Shown here: positions 17,340 to 25,311 of the stretch, in pieces
Numbering within the stretch: the first letter of the stretch is position 1
Layout of the letters: every line of letters starts with the position of its first letter
The notes under the pieces: model-generated
The model's database searches: none
What the model saw: only the letters and a program-made list of their open reading frames with translations
What the model was told of the DNA's origin: nothing
Source of the DNA: Rhodococcus sp. KRD162
GTDB taxonomy: Bacteria; Actinomycetota; Actinomycetes; Mycobacteriales; Mycobacteriaceae
DNA length: 64,000 nucleotides
Direction of reading: 5' to 3'
Assembly (NCBI RefSeq): GCF_017168335.1
Contig: NZ_JABFAU010000005.1
Location: 514,843 to 578,842 of the forward strand
Program-made: the position numbers and the translations under genes

Positions 17340-18296
17340 TCAATTGCTGGCGAGGACGACGTCGAGGATCCCTGCCCCGAGCGGCACCGGGACACAGTTC
17401 GGAGGACGCGCATTCGCAGGGTCGAGGGCGTTGAGGGCCAGGCGCAGTGCGGTGGGATCGTAGGTGAAGGTGAAGTGCGCGACCTCTGTGCGCGGACACA
17501 CGTCTTGCACCACGATGTTGTGCGCGCCCGGGTCCCGAAGCAGCGCGTTGGTGTACGGCTGAATGACTTCGTCCACCTTGGTCGCGATGGATGTGTACTC
17601 GACGCCCGGCACGGTGTCGCCGCCCGCGTTGAGCCGCTCGAGAAAGTCCGATCCGGCCATCAGCTGTGCCAAACCGGTTCCGAATTCGCCTGCCACCAAG
17701 CCGGTTCCGCCGGGTACGGCCTGCACGAGTGGGGCCACTCCGTACATGGTGCCACCGTAGGTCGGCGACGCGATGCCCACCCAGCGATCCACCATGCGGT
17801 TTCCGCCGAGCCGGTTGACGAAGTATCGAGCGACGGCAGCGCCCTGTGAATATCCGACGACGTCGACGGCCGCGGCACCGGTCTCGTCGAGGATGGATCG
17901 GGTGATCGATTTCAGTTGTGCTGCACTGTCTTCGATTGCCCCGTAACCGTTGCTCGTCCCGTCCGGAGACGTTCCGTAGTTGATGGCGAACACGCAGAAC
18001 CCGGCTGCTCGGAGTATCGGTGAGAATCCGGCCCAGTCGGAGTATGCGGTGGAGTCGGTGCCGTGCACCAGGACAACGGGGTTGGGTTGTGCGGCAGTGG
18101 GAGTGCAGCTCATGTCGTTGGATCCGGGAGGAGCGGCGTCACGGTTGGTTGCTGCGTAGCGGATGGCGTCCGCGTGATCGGGTTGCGTCGGGGCCGCGGC
18201 GATGGGCATCAGTGGTGAGGCGTGTGCCACCGGTGCGAACAGGGCAGGAGTAGCTGCGACAAGAAGGGCTATCAGACTCCACCGTGGTCTGCGCAT
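17340..18296 (-). CDS. Secreted alpha/beta-hydrolase lipase (Lipase_2 type)
   Basis: 318 residues from the ATG at 18296 (MRRPRWSLIALLV, signal peptide to about VAHA). PNPVVLVHGTDSTAYSDWAG is the oxyanion strand; VDVVGYSQGAAVARYF holds the nucleophile Ser in GYSQG; His is in TEVAHFTFTYDP near the C-terminus. Actinobacterial relatives hydrolyse short to medium acyl glycerides outside the cell. An ATG at 18341 would add 15 residues before the signal and is less likely. Stops three bases from the pucR stop, convergent. Confidence 0.83.
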   Translation of the reverse strand: MRRPRWSLIALLVAATPALFAPVAHASPLMPIAAAPTQPDHADAIRYAATNRDAAPPGSNDMSCTPTAAQPNPVVLVHGTDSTAYSDWAGFSPILRAAGFCVFAINYGTSPDGTSNGYGAIEDSAAQLKSITRSILDETGAAAVDVVGYSQGAAVARYFVNRLGGNRMVDRWVGIASPTYGGTMYGVAPLVQAVPGGTGLVAGEFGTGLAQLMAGSDFLERLNAGGDTVPGVEYTSIATKVDEVIQPYTNALLRDPGAHNIVVQDVCPRTEVAHFTFTYDPTALRLALNALDPANARPPNCVPVPLGAGILDVVLASN

Positions 18297-18411
18297 GCGT
18301 CGACCATATTCCTGAAACTGTGAAATATCCCTGCATGGCATCGGTTCTATTGATAAAAGTCACAATCGTGGTTTTCGGGCTCAAACCGTGCCGAACGTAA
18401 TGGCCGCAGCC

Positions 18412-18460
18412 ACACATGCCGAGGGGCTCAGCCGGCGCGGCTGAGCCCCTCGGCATGTGT
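18412..18460 (-). terminator. Very strong terminator hairpin after GH16 gene
   Basis: Perfect 22-bp inverted repeat (arm 18412-18433 and 18439-18460, core GCCGAGGGGCTCAGCC) with a five-base loop, 17 bp past the GH16 stop. It insulates the downstream lipase gene's promoter region. Confidence 0.85.
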
Positions 18461-18477
18461 ACTGGCCGACGTGCAGG

Positions 18478-19323
18478 TCAGAGCCGGCTCACACGCAACC
18501 AGTCGACACTCATCGTCTGTGGATACGGCGTGCTGTTCAGGGTCTTGCCGACCCAGTTGTTGCCTACGGCGACATTGAGCAGGATGTAATGCGGCCAGGC
18601 GCCCGAGAATGCCTTCCAATTCCCGCCTTTTGCCTCGTACTGCGCCTGAGTCAGGGAGTAACGCGCAATTCCGTCGACGAACCAGGTGATGCTCGTGGGC
18701 AACCAGTCGATTCGGTAGGTGTGGAACCCATTGCCGACCGGGCCCATTCCACCGCCGGTCTTGACATCTTGATTCGGATTCCATTTCGACGGACCGTGCA
18801 AATTGAATGACGGACCGTTCGTGCCCGGAATTTCGACTGCATCGATCTCGCCTTGGCTCGGCCACGAATATTCGCCGCCGGGCTGCAGGCCGAGGGTCCA
18901 GAATGCGGGTAACAGGCCCTGGGCGCTCGGCATTTTGATCGAGGCCTCGATGCGAACGGGTGGGCTCACCGACTGCTTGCCCATGCTGACCACGCGGGCG
19001 CTGGTGAAGTTGTACGGTGCCCTTTTGCGATCCGGTGGAGTTTCTCGGCGTGCGGTGATGTTCAGAGTTCCGTTGAACTGATTGGCATTGTTCCAAGAAT
19101 TTGTATAGTACTGCTGCTCACCAGAACTCGCGCCCCAACGTCCGGTCTGGAACCCCCACTTCGAGGGGTCTGGGCCTCCGTAGCCGTTGAACTGGTCTTC
19201 CCACAGGAGTGTCCCGGCTTGGGTTCTCGGGGGTGCTGCGAGTGCGGGCGCTGCGGTGGCTGACGAAACGGCAACGGCCATCGTTGTCAGGGTGACCGCA
19301 ATAATTGTCATCAAAGATCGCAT
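18478..19323 (-). CDS. Secreted GH16 endo-beta-1,3-glucanase-like protein
   Basis: 281 residues with a signal peptide (to about ALAA, residue 30). The GH16 catalytic signature GEIDAVE gives nucleophile Glu159, Asp161 and acid/base Glu164. Aromatic substrate-cleft residues are present (LLWEDQFNG, FWTLGL, YRIDWLPTSITWFVDG). Similar in size and sequence to mycobacterial Rv0315. Probably cleaves beta-1,3-glucan outside the cell. Followed by a perfect 22-bp terminator hairpin. Confidence 0.9.
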   Translation of the reverse strand: MRSLMTIIAVTLTTMAVAVSSATAAPALAAPPRTQAGTLLWEDQFNGYGGPDPSKWGFQTGRWGASSGEQQYYTNSWNNANQFNGTLNITARRETPPDRKRAPYNFTSARVVSMGKQSVSPPVRIEASIKMPSAQGLLPAFWTLGLQPGGEYSWPSQGEIDAVEIPGTNGPSFNLHGPSKWNPNQDVKTGGGMGPVGNGFHTYRIDWLPTSITWFVDGIARYSLTQAQYEAKGGNWKAFSGAWPHYILLNVAVGNNWVGKTLNSTPYPQTMSVDWLRVSRL

Positions 19324-19641
19324 GAGGGGGTTCCTGTCAGGTCATATGTCGTGTGAACAAATGTCGACAAATGTTTTGTAGCACGACAAAGAAGGCGACA
19401 GAAGTTTCTTCTCAAATGCAGGAATTCTTGCGAATACAATGAATGAATTTGTCTGCACTACTGGTCGGTAGCAAGGGTATCGACCGAAATTCGTCGGTGG
19501 TCGGTTTGTTTCAGGAGTGACCACAGTGACGGCAGGGTGTTCGTGATCCGGGCGTGGCGGACGCGGCGGCGCCGCAGAGGGGTGCCGGCAGAAGGATGCC
19601 GGTAGGGGATGTCAGGAGGGGCGACCCGCGTGGGCGGGCGG
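19324..19641. other. Intergenic region between GH16 gene and tRNA-Gly
   Basis: 318 bp. The half next to the GH16 gene is AT-richer than its surroundings (many CGAC/TTTGT repeats such as TGTCGACAAATG around 19363) and should hold the GH16 promoter and a long leader. The half next to the tRNA is very GC-rich. I find no convincing gene. Confidence 0.5.
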
Positions 19642-19715
19642 TGGAGCCGGTGACGGGAATCGAACCCGCCTCTCAACCTTGGGAAGGTCGCGTTCTACCA
19701 ATGAACTACACCGGC
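19642..19715 (-). tRNA. tRNA-Gly (anticodon CCC)
   Basis: Cloverleaf on the minus strand: acceptor GCCGGTG pairing with CACCGGC, D-arm GTTCATTGGTAGAAC, anticodon stem CGACC/GGTTG with loop TTCCCAA (anticodon CCC), and T-arm CGGGTTCGATTCCCG. Discriminator T, and the CCA end is encoded (complement at 19642-19644). Confidence 0.95.
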
Positions 19716-19746
19716 GTGTGAAGCGGTGTTCAGATTAGCAGGGCGC

Positions 19747-21612
19747 TCAGATGTCGATGCGCACGCCGTGCAGTATCGCCAGGGCGGCGTCGGTTGATAC
19801 TGGTTTGGAGAACAGGAATCCCTGTGCGCGGGTACAGCCCAGTTCGATGAGGGTCTGTCTGGCGCTCTGAGTTTCGACGCCTTCGGCGATGATGTTCAGT
19901 CCGAAGGCGTCGGCGAGGCCGATGATGGACTGGACGATGGCGAGGTCGCCGGTGGCTCCGTTGCCGAGTTCGGCGACGAAGGCGCGGTCGATCTTGAGTG
20001 CGTCGACGGGTAGTTCTTTCAGATGCGACAGTGAGCTGTATCCGGTGCCGAAGTCGTCGATGGCTACTTGCACGCCGAGTTCGCGAAGTTCGCGAAGCGT
20101 CACCCTGGTTCGCGAAAGATCTTGCACCACTGCTACTTCGGTGATCTCCAGGCACAGTCGTCGACCGGTTATCGAGAACTCTGTCAGTGCTCGAGCGACG
20201 GTGGCGACGAAGCCGTTGGTCACCAGTTGCACGGGCGAGATGTTGACGCGCATCGAGATGTCGAGTTCGGGTATTTCTCGTTGCCAGTCGGCGAGCGTGC
20301 GGCAGGCGCGGTCGAGGACCCAGCGGCCGAGCTCGCCTGCGAGGTTCGTCTCCTCGGCCACCGGGATGAATGCGGACGGGGGTAGGAGGCCGCGGGTGGG
20401 GTGCTGCCACCGAACCAGCGCTTCGACCGCGGTGACACGTCCGGAGACGAGGTCCACCTCGGGCTGGAAGTACAGCGTCAGCGAGTCGCCTGCGATGGCG
20501 TCGCGTAGGTGGATTTCGACGTCGTTGCGAAGTCTGGAATCGGCGTGCATCTCGTCGGTGAACAGGGCGATATCGTGGCCACCTGCGCGCTTGGCCACCA
20601 ATGCCGCTTGATCGGCCTGCCGCAGAAGCAATTCCGCAGTGTGTCTGCCAGGTTCGCCGAAGGCGAGGCCGATGCTTGCGCTGCGGCTGATCCGTTCTAC
20701 TCCGAGGGTGACGGGGGCGGTGATGGCGTCGGCGATCACTTCGGCGTGGTGTGTCGCGACGCGGGCCGAGCACGGCCCGGCGAGTACGACGACGAATTCG
20801 TCGCCGCTCAGTCGGGCGACGATGCCTGCCGTAGTGCCGACGAAGGTCCGTAACCGATCGGCGATGGTCTTCAGGAAACGGTCCCCGGCAGCGTGTCCGA
20901 GAAAGTCGTTGAGGGCTTTGAGGCGGTCGAGGTCGATATGCATCACGGCGACAGGGCCGGGCATGGACACGTCGAGTCGGTTGTGGATGTGTTGGGTGAG
21001 GGCAGTGCGGTTCGGTAGCTGGGTCAAATCGTCGTGCAGGGCAGCGAACCGCAGTTGTTCCTCGGCGATCACCCGTGACTGCAACTGTGAGAGCAGCGCC
21101 GCAATTGCTTTGAGGGCGTTGAGTTCTTCCTCGGACCAGCTTCGGTCGCCCACTTTGATCAAACCCAGGATTCCGGTGGTTCGGCCCGAGTGCAGCAGCG
21201 GCACCACCGACATCGACGTCGCGGACAGTCCCGAGCCCTGCTCGACGCGAAGGCGGTAACCTTCCTGTTCCGGGTTCGGCCGAAACACTGCCGGTTCGGT
21301 CAGTGTTTCGGCCAGTTTGAACACCGAGTCGGCGTCTTCGAACTTGACCACGGCCAACGGGTCCGGATCCGGCACGCTCAATCGAGGTGGCCATTCTGCG
21401 GTCAGCAGAGTGGCCCTGGCTTCGAAGTCGTTGTGTCGGAGGAAGCTGAAGTCGATGCCGAGGTGGTCGACGAGTTGACGCAGCACGGATTCGTAGGCCT
21501 CGCGCACCGTCGCCGCATCGACTCCCATGAGATCGGTTGCGACGCCGGTGACGAGGACCTCGAGCGTCCGTGTGTTCTGCAGTGCCTCACTCCCGCCTCT
21601 TCGCAGACACAA
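19747..21612 (-). CDS. GAF-GGDEF-EAL bifunctional c-di-GMP enzyme (DcpA/Rv1354c-like)
   Basis: About 621 residues. N-terminal GAF-like sensor (about 15-185), GGDEF domain (about 200-350) with active-site variant LSGDEF and the HDDLTQLPNR entry motif, then an EAL domain (about 365-610). EAL catalytic residues are all present: VEALVRWQHPTRG, RVNISPVQL, EITE, AIDDFGTGYSSL, KIDR, EGVET. Makes and degrades cyclic di-GMP; both halves look active. Size and neighbour match M. tuberculosis Rv1354c and M. smegmatis DcpA. Start uncertain: TTG at 21612 is the furthest; a CTG/GTG closer in is possible. It lies 33 bp after the moeY-like gene. Confidence 0.88.
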   Translation of the reverse strand: MCLRRGGSEALQNTRTLEVLVTGVATDLMGVDAATVREAYESVLRQLVDHLGIDFSFLRHNDFEARATLLTAEWPPRLSVPDPDPLAVVKFEDADSVFKLAETLTEPAVFRPNPEQEGYRLRVEQGSGLSATSMSVVPLLHSGRTTGILGLIKVGDRSWSEEELNALKAIAALLSQLQSRVIAEEQLRFAALHDDLTQLPNRTALTQHIHNRLDVSMPGPVAVMHIDLDRLKALNDFLGHAAGDRFLKTIADRLRTFVGTTAGIVARLSGDEFVVVLAGPCSARVATHHAEVIADAITAPVTLGVERISRSASIGLAFGEPGRHTAELLLRQADQAALVAKRAGGHDIALFTDEMHADSRLRNDVEIHLRDAIAGDSLTLYFQPEVDLVSGRVTAVEALVRWQHPTRGLLPPSAFIPVAEETNLAGELGRWVLDRACRTLADWQREIPELDISMRVNISPVQLVTNGFVATVARALTEFSITGRRLCLEITEVAVVQDLSRTRVTLRELRELGVQVAIDDFGTGYSSLSHLKELPVDALKIDRAFVAELGNGATGDLAIVQSIIGLADAFGLNIIAEGVETQSARQTLIELGCTRAQGFLFSKPVSTDAALAILHGVRIDI

Positions 21613-21645
21613 GGCAGGACTGTTCCCCCTGGTCTTTGCCGGACT

Positions 21646-23775
21646 CTACCCCGATCCGGGTGCCGAAACAGGCAGTCTGCGACTGTATATCCCGGTTTTC
21701 GGGGCGCAACTGAGCCGCAACACCAGCGCGACCGATTCCGATTCGCTCAGGTCGAAGAGCGTACGAAACCTCGATGTCAACTGCTGCAACGTTTCTGCGT
21801 GATGAACGGACAGTTGTCGGTGTTCCTCAGGAGTGCGGGCGTAGATGAACGCGGGCGAAACCGGCTGCACGGCCACACCGTGCAAATGTGCAGTTACCCA
21901 TACGTTCTCCGTTGCATATCCGCCCCGAATGTAATGTTCTGCAGTCGATCCGGGAACGACGACCACGGCCAGTGCCGAACTCGACAGCACCCGATCACGC
22001 ATGTCGCTGCCCAATGCCGCACCGACGTTCCATGCATCGACCAGTGCCATGACCTCCGGCCGTTTGACGATCTCGAGCTTGGACAGATCCGCGTCGTCGA
22101 TCCCCAAGCTGGACACCTCGATCCCCTGATCGGGATCCCGGTCTCCTGGCCAGCGCAACTCGGAGAACATTTCCCGGTGCAGTTGCGGGGTGAGATACCG
22201 GATGCGGTCGGCCTCGCCGAGGATCTCGGCCGCCTCTGCCACGGCCTCGCGCGCGCTCAGCAACACCAGCCGCCCGCCTTCGGCCGCAGCCGCAGCGACG
22301 AGGTCGGCGACGACGTCTGTACCGAGGGGCTCGCCGGTGCCCAGTTCCCGGTTGGTGCAGCGGCCGAGGACGCCGTCGAGCAGACCTCGGTCGGTGATCG
22401 GGCCTGGTTGCCCGTCACCCAGCGAGATGTCGACTCCGCGCTCGGTGATCTCGGCGCTGTCGCATCTGCCCTGAGCGGTCGCTGCCACCCGCGCATTGAA
22501 GGCTGCAGCGCCCACCGCGACGTAACTACCTCGGTAGGCGATGTCGAGCGTCGAGGTGCGGGATGTGTCGACGCCGATCCTGACGGTGCGTCCAACGATC
22601 TCGATCGTCCACGGTTGACTGTTCCCGCCGGACGGCGCGCGCTGGGCGGCGTGGAGAACGAGTGCGTCGGGATCGACGAAGCTCGGCCGAACAGCGGCCG
22701 AGGGCTCGGGCGGAGCCGGTTCCGTCCGCCGTGTCGGTGCAGGCGTCGCGAGCGCATCGAGGTGGGTGTCGAGATCGATGCGAATCCGCCCGGACGGCAG
22801 GTGCGCTCCCGTGCCGAGGCGTCGAACGGCAGCAGCGATGGTGGCACCACCGAGTTGAACGTCGCCGCCGAGCTGGGGCCACGTTTCGATCGTCTCGCCC
22901 ACCTCCACCATCGAGGCGGCCATGCGGGCCGAGAGCAGTGCGGCGTCGAGCTGGTCGAGCACGATCGGGATCTTCTCGCGTGTGCCGAGTCCGCGCAGGC
23001 TCGAGAAGTCGATCTCTCCGAGTACGCCGTGGAACACCGGTCGGTCGGGCTCGAGGTCGAAGCGTTCGACGTCCAGTAGCCCGCGGTCGGAGGTCTCCAT
23101 CAGCACCGGGATTCGACGCGACCTGGCTTCTTCGCGGGCAAGGACCTTGACGTCGAGTGAGTCGCACTCCTCCACCAGCAGGTCGAGGCCGTCGAAGAAT
23201 TCGGCGACGGTGTTCTCGGTGAGCCCTTCCTCGACGACCTCCACCCGTAGATAGGGATCGATTTCGGCAATGCGTCTGGCGGCGACGATCGCTTTGTTGA
23301 CGCCGAGATCGAGGATCGAGGCCGGAATTCTATTGAGGTTGGACAGTTCTATCTCGTCGAAATCTGCCAGTCGGAGCGTCCCGCAGATTCCTTCGAGTGC
23401 CAACGTGTGGGCAATGGCATGCCCGACGCTCAGGCCGATGATTCCTATCGTGAGATCTCCCAAATCATTCTGTTCGTCCAGCGTTATCTTGTTTCTGTTT
23501 CTGTCGAGTCTCAGGTGTCTGAACGAGCGAGGCCCGAGTACGGCGACGACGGTTTTTCGCCAGGGAAAATAGATCCAACGGTCTGTTTCGTCGAGCAGGC
23601 TCTGCTCTGGGCTGGGCAGGAGATCCCGCAAACCATTTCTTTGAGTCTCACGCTCGTCGAGGAATGTCAGGCTCGTGTCGCGCCTGAGTTCCTCGAGTGC
23701 GCATCGCTGTGTGGTGTCCGTCTCGTCGAAGATCACAGGCTGCCACTGGTGATCGATCGTGGTTTTCTCGCTCAC
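21646..23775 (-). CDS. moeY: MoeY-like ThiF/E1 domain fused to Acg-type nitroreductase domain
   Basis: 709 residues from the GTG at 23775. The first half (about 95-300) is a ThiF/MoeB/E1 Rossmann domain: TIGIIGLSVGHAIAHTLALEG (nucleotide loop), LADFDEIELSNLNR (Mg/ATP and Arg finger), KAIVAARRIAEIDP. No catalytic Cys-x-x-Cys zinc motif is visible. The second half (about 385-690) is a nitroreductase-like FMN fold: HAAQRAPSGGNSQPWTIEI and the C-terminal QPVSPAFIYA. This matches Rv1355c (MoeY), named for molybdopterin synthesis although its function is unproven. Translationally coupled (GTGA) to the upstream acyltransferase-like gene. Confidence 0.85.
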   Translation of the reverse strand: MSEKTTIDHQWQPVIFDETDTTQRCALEELRRDTSLTFLDERETQRNGLRDLLPSPEQSLLDETDRWIYFPWRKTVVAVLGPRSFRHLRLDRNRNKITLDEQNDLGDLTIGIIGLSVGHAIAHTLALEGICGTLRLADFDEIELSNLNRIPASILDLGVNKAIVAARRIAEIDPYLRVEVVEEGLTENTVAEFFDGLDLLVEECDSLDVKVLAREEARSRRIPVLMETSDRGLLDVERFDLEPDRPVFHGVLGEIDFSSLRGLGTREKIPIVLDQLDAALLSARMAASMVEVGETIETWPQLGGDVQLGGATIAAAVRRLGTGAHLPSGRIRIDLDTHLDALATPAPTRRTEPAPPEPSAAVRPSFVDPDALVLHAAQRAPSGGNSQPWTIEIVGRTVRIGVDTSRTSTLDIAYRGSYVAVGAAAFNARVAATAQGRCDSAEITERGVDISLGDGQPGPITDRGLLDGVLGRCTNRELGTGEPLGTDVVADLVAAAAAEGGRLVLLSAREAVAEAAEILGEADRIRYLTPQLHREMFSELRWPGDRDPDQGIEVSSLGIDDADLSKLEIVKRPEVMALVDAWNVGAALGSDMRDRVLSSSALAVVVVPGSTAEHYIRGGYATENVWVTAHLHGVAVQPVSPAFIYARTPEEHRQLSVHHAETLQQLTSRFRTLFDLSESESVALVLRLSCAPKTGIYSRRLPVSAPGSG

Positions 23776-24485
23776 GAGGCCACCGCTTGCGGGAGCACGA
23801 TTGCCGATCGATGGTGGGCGAGCAGCGAGGCGGTGTTGCGCCGCATCCGACGCCAGGTGGCGAGTTCGGCCTCGAAGGCGAGAGTTTTCCTGTCCCACCA
23901 GAACACCTCTGTTCGGTACCGCTCGTCGGGGTAGGGGATCGGTTCGATCTGTGTGGCAATGACTGCGCCGGTTTCCAGCCAGGCAGCACGAACGTGGGAG
24001 GCCGCCGTGGCCAATGCATACCGTGCGCCGAGCAGGGCCGTGCTGTATGCGGGAGATTCGGCGATCATCGCTGTGATCGCGCGGCCGCGGGGTGCGTTGG
24101 GAGCGACCCACGCCGATTTGAGTTCGACGACTCCGTGGTCGATGCGCTCGTCGAGCATGGCGTGGACGTGGCGTCGACCGTGGGGATGTTCGTCGAATTC
24201 GACGAGCGCGTGTGCCTGATCGACTGAGGCATACGGGCCCTGCACGCGCACTCCGCCGAGTATCGTCCCGGAGCGATCGAGTGCCGCGAAGAACAGCCGG
24301 GTGGTGTTTCCGTCCCGGATTGCTGACATTTCCAGTGCCGCGGTGACACCGTGTCGCGTATAACTTTCTTGCGCGCCGTCGAGAAATTGTTCCCACAACA
24401 CCGGATTTTTTTCTGGTGTGGTCGCAACAATGCGGCATTGGGATCGATGATCCAGGTACGACGGAACGTCGAACGGAATTCTCAT
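23772..24485 (-). CDS. GNAT-fold acyltransferase-like protein, possibly FeeM/autoinducer-synthase-like
   Basis: 237 residues. Layout resembles N-acyl amino acid or acyl-homoserine-lactone synthases rather than ordinary acetyltransferases: an N-terminal LWEQFLDGAQESYTRHGV helix, strand TRLFFAALDRSGTILGGVRVQGPY, an acidic ALVEFDEHPHGRRHVHAML, then GVVELKSAWVAP where an Arg/Lys follows the core strand. I cannot name the product. AAGGAAGAG precedes the ATG. First gene of the operon with moeY and the c-di-GMP enzyme, so the three probably share one signal or pathway (inference). Confidence 0.6.
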   Translation of the reverse strand: MRIPFDVPSYLDHRSQCRIVATTPEKNPVLWEQFLDGAQESYTRHGVTAALEMSAIRDGNTTRLFFAALDRSGTILGGVRVQGPYASVDQAHALVEFDEHPHGRRHVHAMLDERIDHGVVELKSAWVAPNAPRGRAITAMIAESPAYSTALLGARYALATAASHVRAAWLETGAVIATQIEPIPYPDERYRTEVFWWDRKTLAFEAELATWRRMRRNTASLLAHHRSAIVLPQAVAS

Positions 24486-24625
24486 TTCACTCTTCCTTTT
24501 AGGAGTTGCCCGAATGTGAAAGGTGGTACCGCTCGATTGTCCGGCTTTTCTTTTGTCGGGCGCTCCCTCGACTCCGGGACTCGGGTGTGTCGCGGAAGGC
24601 GGTGGCGGACCAGTAGCCTGCAGTG

Positions 24626-25204
24626 GTGCTGCTCTCCGACCGTGATATCCGTGCCGAAGTGAACCAGGGCAACCTGGCGATCGAACCTTTCGACCCGTCG
24701 ATGGTTCAGCCGTCGAGTGTCGATGTGCGGCTCGACAAGCTCTTCCGTGTGTTCAACAACACTCGATACACGCACATCGATCCGGCGTTGCAGCAGGACG
24801 AGTTGACGTCGTTGGTCGAGCCCGCGGCCGGTGAGCCGTTCGTTCTGCACCCGGGTGAGTTCGTGCTCGGCTCCACGCTGGAGTTGACGACATTGCCGGA
24901 TTACCTGGCCGGTCGACTGGAAGGAAAGAGTTCGCTCGGACGGCTGGGCTTGCTCACTCACTCGACGGCGGGCTTCATCGATCCCGGATTCAGTGGCCAC
25001 ATCACACTGGAGTTGTCCAACGTCGCCAATCTCCCGATCACGCTGTGGCCGGGAATGAAGATCGGCCAACTGTGTCTGTTCCGGCTCTCGTCACCAGCCG
25101 AGAATCCCTACGGCAGCTCCGCCGTCGGCTCGAAGTATCAGGGGCAGCGCGGCCCGACGCCGTCGAAGGCATACCTGAACTTCATACGGTCCAGCGTCGA
25201 CTAA
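24626..25204 (+). CDS. dcd: dCTP deaminase (bifunctional, dUMP-forming type)
   Basis: 192 residues starting [12 protein letters not shown], as in M. tuberculosis Dcd, which converts dCTP to dUMP directly and combines deaminase and dUTPase activity. Seen: [48 protein letters not shown] (catalytic Glu129) and [19 protein letters not shown] near the C-terminus, which closes over the nucleotide. GTG start at 24626; a GTG one codon upstream is also possible. Cytoplasmic, supplies the thymidylate precursor. Confidence 0.95.
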   Translation: MLLSDRDIRAEVNQGNLAIEPFDPSMVQPSSVDVRLDKLFRVFNNTRYTHIDPALQQDELTSLVEPAAGEPFVLHPGEFVLGSTLELTTLPDYLAGRLEGKSSLGRLGLLTHSTAGFIDPGFSGHITLELSNVANLPITLWPGMKIGQLCLFRLSSPAENPYGSSAVGSKYQGQRGPTPSKAYLNFIRSSVD

Positions 25205-25311
25205 CTGGTCTCATGGTTTGTTTTTGTCGAGAAAACATGATCTGTAGACGGTTGTAGCGGTACTCTGGGACGTCCAGCGTGGGTTGGGGTCGACCAGAGC
25301 GAGGATTTCTC

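Noticed and set aside
19730-21394. 554-residue Arg-rich frame overlapping the c-di-GMP gene
   Set aside because: A frame-shifted shadow of the GAF-GGDEF-EAL gene with no domain.
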